From assembly GCA_003696875.1 (NCBI GenBank), contig RFHL01000356.1:1-16990 (forward strand): a stretch of DNA of 16,990 nucleotides, given 5' to 3'. The position numbers and the translations under genes were made by a program. This document shows, one piece after another, positions 1 to 6,194 of the stretch. Source of the DNA: Bacteroidota bacterium. GTDB lineage: Bacteria > Bacteroidota > Bacteroidia > J057. Under the pieces are notes generated by a model. It was given only the letters and a program-made list of their open reading frames with translations, was not told the origin of the DNA and did no database searches. Numbering within the stretch: position 1 is the first letter of the stretch; each line of letters begins with the position of its first letter.

Positions 1-38
1 ACAAAAAGCCGCAGGTCCTAGGACCTGCGGCTTTTTGT
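1..38. terminator. Perfect 38-nt palindrome, likely bidirectional terminator
   Basis: Positions 1-19 are the exact reverse complement of 20-38, giving a 19-bp arm with no spacer, GC-rich in the middle and flanked by A5 and T5 runs. Either strand reads as a GC stem followed by CTTTTTGT. It lies 20 nt beyond the stop codon of the large beta-helix gene and would end its transcript. The symmetry means it could equally stop a convergent transcript entering from the left, outside the window. In RNA the innermost bases must form the loop, so the effective stem is about 17 bp. Confidence 0.85.
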
Positions 39-58
39 ATATGTGAACAATGGATCGC

Positions 59-3000
59 TTAGGGAAGCACCATGATCTGCTGGTGGAGCGGGTGCTCTTG
101 ACCTTCAATACCCCGCACATAGAGCATATACATCCCCGGACTCAGAGCCCCAATATTAAACGAGAGGATGGTCCCGGTCGCATTCACGTCGAGAGAAGCC
201 TCTTGCCAGAGAACCCGTCCGTCCATACTGACCAGTTGGATATGAGCGGTGGTGGATTCAGGCAACGAGAACTCTACGTTCAGCTGACCATGCGCATGGA
301 TGGGTACCGGATAGGCCTGTAGCGAGCCAGAGGCCGAAGGATCGAAGGTGACATTTACCTGGTCTGAGAAGGTAAAGGTCCCGTCCAGATCGACCTGCTT
401 CAGGCGGTAGTAGGACTTGCCTACCAGAGGCGCATCGTCATAGGCGGTATAAGCCTGGGTCTGGGTGCTGTTCCCCTGAGAGAGGACCTCCCCGATCGGC
501 TCAAAGAGTAGGCCATCCACAGAGCGCTCAATGACGAAGCGGTGGTTATTGAGCTCGGAAGCTGTCGCCCAGTCGAGCTTTACCCGGCTACGATCAGGCT
601 GAGCTTCGGCCCGGAAGGCACTAAACTCAACTGGGAAGCTGGTAAAGCCGTTGCTGCCAATGGCTACGTTATCAAATTCGGCGGTGGTAGATACAGGGTC
701 ATTGTGACTCGTAACGGCTAGTCCGATGTATACATCATTCTCCATAGGGATAAAATCCGTATCGGTCTGGAACCAGTTTTGGCCGTCGGTGGAGTGGTAG
801 CCTGTGATCATATTGCCCGAGCGTACGATCCGCACCCAGTGCGAAAGGGTAATCGTCCCTGGCTCGCTTTTGGTCGATACCGTGAGCCCGCCCTTAGCGA
901 CGCGGCGTTGGAAGGACCAGCGGCCATTCCCGGAAATGTACATGAGGGCATTGGCACTACCGGCGGTCAGGTTTTCACGGATCATGACGCCTGCCTTGGC
1001 AAAGTCGTCCGTGTAATCCAGGCGGTTGACGCGGGCGACGATTTCACCGTCCCCGGAGAGGACCTGATAGACAAAGCGAAAGGCATCGTTGTCTAACCAG
1101 ATATCCCAGCCAGAGGCAGTTACGGAGTAGTTGCCATCCAGCTCGCAGACCGTGCCGGGAACCATGACCGTACCCACGTCTACGGTAAGCCAGCCCGCCG
1201 GCAGGTCACAGGTCTCTACCGGGACATACATGGGGGCTGCACTCAGGATGTTGCCATCCAGCGTTACCTTATCTATGGTAGCGGTACGACTCAGACCTTG
1301 GTCGTGGGTCATACTCGTCAGTCCGATCAGGACGGTATCGGCCAGCACGGCTTGGGTGGAGAGGGGGGTGCCCCAACTCAGGCCGTCTTCTGAGAAGGCG
1401 ACGGCAAACTCGGTACCCGTGCGGGTAAGTCGAACCCATACCGGATAGTTGGGGGAGAAATCGCCCCCAAGATGGGAGACTGAGCCAGGCATGTCTTCGC
1501 GAACGCTCAGTCGCTGCTCGCCAGCGTCGGTGATGGATCCCATGACAAAGGGGGAGCCACTATCGAGGTAGTTGCGCATCATGACCCCGGTGATGGCCTC
1601 GGGATGGGCCCAGTCAAGATCCGTAATCCGGGCAATAATCTCGCCATCGCCGACAAGGCGCTTATACACAAAGTGGAGGGCATCGTCTGTGTTCCAGTCG
1701 GTGTGACCTGAGGCTGTGACAGTGAAGATGTTGTCGGCCTCGCAGGCTTGCCCCGGGCTACCGACATTTCCTACATCCGTGCTAGCCCAGGAAGCGTCCA
1801 GGCAAGGAGCTTCATACATGATCACCTGTACCGTGTCAGTGACGCTGTTGCCTTCGTCGTCTCGTACTTCCAGCGTCACCGGATACGTACCCGGGTTTTG
1901 GTAGGTATGCTGGAAAGTGATGGCAGTTTCGGTGGTGCCGTCTCCGAGGTCCCAGATGTACTCTACGATGTTTCCGTCTGGATCATAGGAGCCCGCGCCT
2001 TCAAAGCTCACCGAGGCAGGAGCATACAGGGTGTTGCGGGTAAAATTGATGACCGCTACCGGCGACATGGAGGGGGGATTGGCCGCAGGAGCCATTTCCA
2101 CAGCTTCGCTGAAGAAAGCTCCGCTATAGACCACGTCTTCGTGCCAGTCATACAGACCTTGGGCCGCGTTGCCATAGCTATCGGCAAAGAAACCCGGATC
2201 AATGCGGGGCTTCACCACTTCGCCCAGCGTAACATTCGGGATCGAGTAGGTCACCGTGTTGCCATCGATAAGCGTGTTGCTACTATTGATAGAGGTAATA
2301 AGGTTACCCTCGGCCGTAAGCCACTGTCCCAGACCCTGTCCCGTCAAGCTGACCGGGCGGTTCCAGGTTTGGCGGATCTGGGGATTGTTGGGGTCCCAGA
2401 GGACTTCGGTCTTCACGATATAAGGGTCATCTTCCTTAAGCGTATACTGTACCCCCATGCGATGGTGGATCCGGTCCATGCGCTCAACAGACATCACTTT
2501 GACGTGCTCTTCTGAGATGGCAGCCGGGTTTACCCCGTTCAGTACGATGGTCGAGTTGCCCCAGGAGATGGTGGCATTAGCTGAGCCAGAGATGGTAAGG
2601 TCCGCGAAGGAGCTAACATTGGCATCAGCCGGGATCACGATCAGGTCCGCTCGGCGGGCCCGGGCAGCATTGGTCAGGAAGCCATTCACGGTGAGGTGGG
2701 TGGCCTGCCCGCCCGCGTTCGGGGCCATAAAGAATACAGATCCCCGGGGATTGCTGTGATTAAAGATATGTGTACCAGGGTTGATGACATATCGGTTGCC
2801 AAGTCCCATGGCGATGATATAGGTGGTATTGAACCCCACGTCACCGATGGTGCTTTCGTAGGTGGCATTGGGAGCATCCCGAAAGTAGGGCTTATGGGTC
2901 GAGGCCACCGGACCAAAGTTATAGTCACAGTTTGTCCCCGGCAGGGTGCGGAGGCTGTTGTCGTACTGTCCGTAAGGCTTCATGCCTTGGATGGTACCTA

Positions 3001-4342
3001 CCCAGCCAGCATTTCGGCTCAGGACTTTGACCTCCCGGTGGTCAAAGAGGCGATACTTCTCGCCATCCTGGTGCGGAGAGATGGTTTGTACCCGGAAAGA
3101 CTGCAGACGATCAAAGCCCCCATGGCTAAACTCCGGATTGCTTTCAGTATAATCAATCTCTACGTCTAGCGCTACGCTCGAGGTGGTGAGCGAGGTCGCC
3201 CAGCTATGACGCATCCGCTCGTCATGCCAGTTGCGGGCCCGGACGTTGGTGCAGCCCCCATGTAACACCGCGTAGCCCTGGCCTCCGTCGCCCCGGTTAT
3301 GGGCACCGTAGGCGCCACAGTTGTCGAGGTACATGTCTACACAGCTATTCATCCAGATGGAGGTCGAAGGGCTGTTTTCCGTTCGCAGGCCAAAGAGCCC
3401 GACGTAGCGAATGTTTTGAATTTTGAGAGCCGCCACCAGATGGGTGTAAGTTGCCCAGGTGGAGAGCGGGTTGGCGTTGACGCCGCCAGCGGCGTAGCCT
3501 AGCATATCCGTATAGCTCAGTCGAAAGTCTCCATTGATGACGACGTTCTCGATCAGTTCCCATTTCTCGACGTCCGCATACTGGGGATATTCGATCCAGC
3601 CAGTAGGAAAAGCCGGCTTGCGGTCAAGCTCAAGGGTATTACCGGTCTTACCTACTACCTTGGCAATGACCGCCATACGGTGCAGGCGCTCACCATTAGG
3701 AAGGGTGACCTGGTTGCCCGAGGAGTACGTTTGGGCGCGGGCGTATGCAGATACTCGCACCCAGTCCCCTACACCAAAGATGCTCCCATCTTGTACACTG
3801 ACCGTGTAGCTATGCTCATCCATAATGCCGTCGGTGATATAGGTCTTTTCGCCCGTCCCACCCCGGCCCGCTATCCAGAGGCCATAGCGGTTCCATGAAG
3901 GACTGAAGTTAAATGAAAACACCACGGTACCCGGGGTTTCCAACCGAATGTCGCCGCGCTCAATCTTGAGCGTATTGCTCATATAATAGGTACCCGGCTC
4001 AAAGACAATACGACTGCCGTTCGGGGCGTTCTGTATAGCGCTTTGGATTTGAGTGACGCCCATGCTGGGATTAATGGCTACCTCGGGCCCTATGTTGTAA
4101 AGGGTCCGCAGGTTTTCCCAGTCAAAACGATACTCCGGTCGCACGATCTCATACCGCCATACACCAGCGACGGTCGATTCGTAGTTGTCGTACCGGACCT
4201 CTTGCCCTTGGGTAGGTAAGGCAAAAGTTACCAGAAAGGCCGCCAGAAGCATGCGGGAACCTTGCTGAATACGCGCTGAAACCGCACGCCAGGCCAGATA
4301 AAGATTAGGGTGAGTAAGCAGCTTATAGCTAAGCATTTGCAT
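59..4342 (-). CDS. T9SS-exported beta-helix protein with PKD, tandem lectin-like and FN3 domains
   Basis: Large exported protein of unknown substrate. The frame is open up to a TTG at 4393, but the ATG at 4342 (or 4336) is preferred; residue numbers below count from 4393. A hydrophobic signal peptide spans about 48-64, after an unusually long basic n-region. Residues about 110-460 look like a pectate-lyase-3-type right-handed parallel beta-helix, opening with an IQSAI...GTYYMSNTLKI-style first coil and holding MRHSW (H396). Next come a beta-rich region (about 540-720), a PKD domain (about 779-858, YDPDG and WDLGDGT), two tandem concanavalin/DUF1349-like repeats (864-1048 and 1062-1246), an FN3-like module (about 1251-1355) and a type A T9SS sorting domain (about 1364-1444, YPVP start). 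A likely role is binding or cleaving polysaccharide at the surface. Lyase activity is not shown. It may be monocistronic, with a candidate promoter at 4489-4496 and a terminator at 1-38. Confidence 0.88.
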   Translation of the reverse strand: MQMLSYKLLTHPNLYLAWRAVSARIQQGSRMLLAAFLVTFALPTQGQEVRYDNYESTVAGVWRYEIVRPEYRFDWENLRTLYNIGPEVAINPSMGVTQIQSAIQNAPNGSRIVFEPGTYYMSNTLKIERGDIRLETPGTVVFSFNFSPSWNRYGLWIAGRGGTGEKTYITDGIMDEHSYTVSVQDGSIFGVGDWVRVSAYARAQTYSSGNQVTLPNGERLHRMAVIAKVVGKTGNTLELDRKPAFPTGWIEYPQYADVEKWELIENVVINGDFRLSYTDMLGYAAGGVNANPLSTWATYTHLVAALKIQNIRYVGLFGLRTENSPSTSIWMNSCVDMYLDNCGAYGAHNRGDGGQGYAVLHGGCTNVRARNWHDERMRHSWATSLTTSSVALDVEIDYTESNPEFSHGGFDRLQSFRVQTISPHQDGEKYRLFDHREVKVLSRNAGWVGTIQGMKPYGQYDNSLRTLPGTNCDYNFGPVASTHKPYFRDAPNATYESTIGDVGFNTTYIIAMGLGNRYVINPGTHIFNHSNPRGSVFFMAPNAGGQATHLTVNGFLTNAARARRADLIVIPADANVSSFADLTISGSANATISWGNSTIVLNGVNPAAISEEHVKVMSVERMDRIHHRMGVQYTLKEDDPYIVKTEVLWDPNNPQIRQTWNRPVSLTGQGLGQWLTAEGNLITSINSSNTLIDGNTVTYSIPNVTLGEVVKPRIDPGFFADSYGNAAQGLYDWHEDVVYSGAFFSEAVEMAPAANPPSMSPVAVINFTRNTLYAPASVSFEGAGSYDPDGNIVEYIWDLGDGTTETAITFQHTYQNPGTYPVTLEVRDDEGNSVTDTVQVIMYEAPCLDASWASTDVGNVGSPGQACEADNIFTVTASGHTDWNTDDALHFVYKRLVGDGEIIARITDLDWAHPEAITGVMMRNYLDSGSPFVMGSITDAGEQRLSVREDMPGSVSHLGGDFSPNYPVWVRLTRTGTEFAVAFSEDGLSWGTPLSTQAVLADTVLIGLTSMTHDQGLSRTATIDKVTLDGNILSAAPMYVPVETCDLPAGWLTVDVGTVMVPGTVCELDGNYSVTASGWDIWLDNDAFRFVYQVLSGDGEIVARVNRLDYTDDFAKAGVMIRENLTAGSANALMYISGNGRWSFQRRVAKGGLTVSTKSEPGTITLSHWVRIVRSGNMITGYHSTDGQNWFQTDTDFIPMENDVYIGLAVTSHNDPVSTTAEFDNVAIGSNGFTSFPVEFSAFRAEAQPDRSRVKLDWATASELNNHRFVIERSVDGLLFEPIGEVLSQGNSTQTQAYTAYDDAPLVGKSYYRLKQVDLDGTFTFSDQVNVTFDPSASGSLQAYPVPIHAHGQLNVEFSLPESTTAHIQLVSMDGRVLWQEASLDVNATGTILSFNIGALSPGMYMLYVRGIEGQEHPLHQQIMVLP
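656..1804 (-). repeat. Two tandem copies of a ~185-residue lectin-like domain
   Basis: Within the beta-helix gene, 1250-1804 and 656-1210 encode two related modules of about 185 residues. Both run: Cys near the start, GWLT or ASWAS, DVG, C near 20-25, VTASG, FVY, GDGEI(V/I)AR, a GVM(M/I)R motif, WVR, a DG.(S/N)W motif, (V/I)(L/Y)IGL, then a final D.V strand. The order and GDGEIxAR/GVMxR motifs match the DUF1349/concanavalin-like modules common in Bacteroidota exoproteins. Two conserved cysteines near each N-terminus may pair. The divergence between copies indicates an old duplication. Confidence 0.75.
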
Positions 4343-4488
4343 CTCGAAAAAAGTAGAGGTTAAAGAATAGAATGATGAATTCTGGAGTAACAAAAAATAA
4401 GAATGATCTAATCTGAAATCGAGAACCCTTTGTCTTAAAACGCTGTTCTCTTTTTCTAATAGTACAAGTAAAGAATTTTATCTGTAAC

Positions 4489-4496
4489 CAAATTTA
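4489..4496 (-). promoter_or_regulatory. Candidate Bacteroidota -7 box for the beta-helix gene
   Basis: On the minus strand the 8-mer TAAATTTG exactly fits the Bacteroidota -7 consensus TAnnTTTG. It lies about 147 nt upstream of the ATG at 4342, in AT-rich DNA. No good -33 TTG is seen 19-21 nt upstream (the area reads TTTTTC), so the promoter is plausible but not complete. Transcription would start near 4482, leaving a leader of about 140 nt. Confidence 0.4.
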
Positions 4497-4640
4497 TGTA
4501 CGCTGAAAGGAATGGATTGAAAAAGCTTCCGAAACCGTTCATGCACGAGAAGTGACGATTCAAACACGGTTTTCATTCATTGGCACACCCTTTCCCTTTG
4601 CTTGATTACGCAGTCAATTTTTGTTCCTAATTGGGATTTC

Positions 4641-4698
4641 CCGGGCAGGTTTTCGCAAATGGACAGTTCTGGTGTACCAAATGCGAAGATTTGCCCGG
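4641..4698. other. Nested inverted repeat, possible structured RNA or binding site
   Basis: The outer arms CCGGGCA (4641-4647) and TGCCCGG (4692-4698) pair perfectly. A symmetric 4x4 internal loop follows (GGTT opposite GATT). The inner arms TTCGCA (4652-4657) and TGCGAA (4682-4687) also pair perfectly, closing a 24-nt loop that holds a small TGGT/ACCA inverted repeat. A second TGCGAA lies at 4713-4718 and could pair alternatively. The strand of action is unknown: it lies downstream of the lipoprotein stop on minus, and upstream of a T-tailed hairpin on plus. It may be a small RNA, a 3' UTR element or a protein site. Confidence 0.4.
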
Positions 4699-4736
4699 AG
4701 ACATTGATCTATTGCGAAGCTTTAGCCGCCTCTCAG

Positions 4737-4758
4737 AGGGCAGAGACCTGCCCTTTTT
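4737..4758 (+). terminator. Terminator-like hairpin in plus orientation
   Basis: AGGGCAG (4737-4743) and CTGCCCT (4748-4754) form a 7-bp stem with an AGAC loop, followed directly by TTTT. The T-run is present only when read on the plus strand, yet no plus-strand gene is recognised upstream. A second small hairpin (CCTCT/AGAGG, 4729-4739) overlaps its left arm, so the two cannot form together. This is either the end of an unrecognised plus-strand small RNA or a chance structure. Confidence 0.4.
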
Positions 4759-4809
4759 CTGACTTGTGTAAGAGTTGTCCGGAATGTGTCGCCTGGGTAC
4801 TTGACGATG

Positions 4810-6189
4810 TCAAGGGTGCAGGGGCTCGTGCAGCCGTGGGGTCTTCTGTACGAAGAAGGGCAGGTTGGCAGTGGCAACCTTCCCCTTGCCATCCCGGACA
4901 TAGACAAACAGCCGGTAAGGGCCAGAAGCCTCTGGTGCCTGGAAGCGAAGGGTCTTAGCCTCGGCTTCCAGGATCAACTCTGGCATACGTGGGGGGCGCT
5001 GTTCGCGGTCCCCACCGGTAATTCCCTCCCGCTTGAACTCCGGACTGATTTCCCATTGGGTGTACAGGCTGTCCCCGTCAGGGTCCGAGACATCCAAGGA
5101 GGCAGAATAGGTCGCTCCTGCATACAGATAGGGGCCATGGCCGGGATACTCGCCCTCCAGGTGGATCTCAGCGAAGTGCGGGGCTCGGTTGGCCGGGGCT
5201 TTTCCCGTCCATACCTGAGTCATTTCGTCGACGACGTTGGTGGCTTCTCCCGCCTCCGTAAATAAGCTGAACCAGGTTGGGGTTTGTTCGTGTTTATAAT
5301 CCCAAAAGAACAGGCAACTCCCCAGCAGCAAGGGGTGGTCCGGACTCAGAAAGGAGGTGTATTGCTCGGCATAGGCTTTTCCTTTTTCGGAGCTGTTCAT
5401 CTCCAGCGGAGCGCCCCATTCACTGGTAGGGGTGGCCCAATAGCCGATAGGACCCCACTCACTGATCAGGATGGGCTTGCTGATCGCCCAGCCAAAAGAC
5501 CCCAACACCTTATCCAATTGATGCAGGCTCCCAAAGGTATTGATGGAAATAATATCCAGGTCTGGGCAATGCCGGTACAGGTCCAGGGCCGCTTCTGGCC
5601 CATTGACCATATAGGTGGTCGGATGCCGGCCATCCCAGGCGTGGATATCCCGGGAGAGGCTGTCAACAAAGGCATAGATGGCTTCTTGCTGGGCCTCAGC
5701 CATGATATGGACTTCATTCCCGATGCCCCATAGCAGCAGGGATGGCTCGTCTTTGTAGGCGAGTACCTGGGCCTTGATCGCCGCCCGGATGTGCGCGCGC
5801 TGGGCCGGGTTACGGTAGTCAAACCCGTAGCGGGCCGGTGGCAGGTCCAGCGCCAGGACCACCCCCAGGCCCAGTGAATCCGCTACGGAGAAGATTTGGG
5901 GCAAATCATCGCCGGGATAGGTCCGTATGGCGTTGCCGCCCGCGGCAGCCAGCGCTGCCATATGCTCTGTACCCAGCACGCAGGCCCCCTGCAAGTATAG
6001 CGGGACCCCGTCCTTGACCAGCCGGTAGTGGCCATCGACTTGATGGATAAATACCCCCTCCGGGGTCGCTGAGGGGGCGCTTGGGGGCTCCTGACCACAG
6101 CCCAGGACCATCAGGACCCACACCATCAGGCCCCATGCCATATGCATGGGGCTGATAAAGGGGCGTATCGAAGGCTTTGCGAACTTCAT
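4810..6189 (-). CDS. Lipoprotein glycoside hydrolase with GH2/GH5-type TIM barrel and C-terminal Ig-like domain
   Basis: This 459-residue lipoprotein has a hydrophobic leader (17-30) and a lipobox ending VLGC, so Cys31 would be lipidated. It then carries a short DG.Y.L.KDG.P strand pair as found just before GH2-type TIM barrels. The barrel runs from about 66 to 330. WGIGNEV places the expected acid/base Glu at E159 after N158, and KPILISEWGP places the nucleophile at E244; FFWD follows near 294-297. The C-terminal part (about 336-450) is an Ig/cadherin-like sandwich with a DPDGD turn and a YVRDGKG strand. Retaining clan-A hydrolases use exactly this Asn-Glu/Glu pair, so activity on a beta-glycan is likely, with the bond unknown. 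The ATG sits 5 nt after the stop of the glycan synthase gene, so the two are cotranscribed. It may trim or release the synthase product in the periplasm or at the surface. Confidence 0.85.
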   Translation of the reverse strand: MKFAKPSIRPFISPMHMAWGLMVWVLMVLGCGQEPPSAPSATPEGVFIHQVDGHYRLVKDGVPLYLQGACVLGTEHMAALAAAGGNAIRTYPGDDLPQIFSVADSLGLGVVLALDLPPARYGFDYRNPAQRAHIRAAIKAQVLAYKDEPSLLLWGIGNEVHIMAEAQQEAIYAFVDSLSRDIHAWDGRHPTTYMVNGPEAALDLYRHCPDLDIISINTFGSLHQLDKVLGSFGWAISKPILISEWGPIGYWATPTSEWGAPLEMNSSEKGKAYAEQYTSFLSPDHPLLLGSCLFFWDYKHEQTPTWFSLFTEAGEATNVVDEMTQVWTGKAPANRAPHFAEIHLEGEYPGHGPYLYAGATYSASLDVSDPDGDSLYTQWEISPEFKREGITGGDREQRPPRMPELILEAEAKTLRFQAPEASGPYRLFVYVRDGKGKVATANLPFFVQKTPRLHEPLHP

Positions 6190-6194
6190 GGGGC

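Larger units (their letters stand above)
4394..4809. other. Intergenic region between beta-helix gene and lipoprotein gene
   Basis: About 416 nt (467 nt from the preferred start at 4342) without a convincing gene. Its left part (4394-4510) is AT-rich and holds the candidate promoter of the beta-helix gene. Its right part (4640-4760) holds a nested inverted repeat and a terminator-like hairpin in plus orientation, listed separately. No good intrinsic terminator in minus orientation was found just after the lipoprotein gene's stop at 4810: the hairpin at 4737-4754 has no T-run when read on that strand. Confidence 0.6.

Noticed and set aside
4343..4393. Upstream TTG start extending the beta-helix protein by 17 residues
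   Set aside because: The start codon is rare in this context, the extra residues add no feature, and ATGs at 4342 and 4336 lie closer to the signal peptide.
4602..4958. Cysteine-rich plus-strand frame of 118 codons (C-x-x-x-x-x-x-C and CPFSDLCKSCPEC)
   Set aside because: It would start with TTG, runs 149 nt into the 3' end of the lipoprotein gene, and crosses the T-tailed hairpin at 4737-4758. The cysteine cluster is eye-catching but there is no other coding support.
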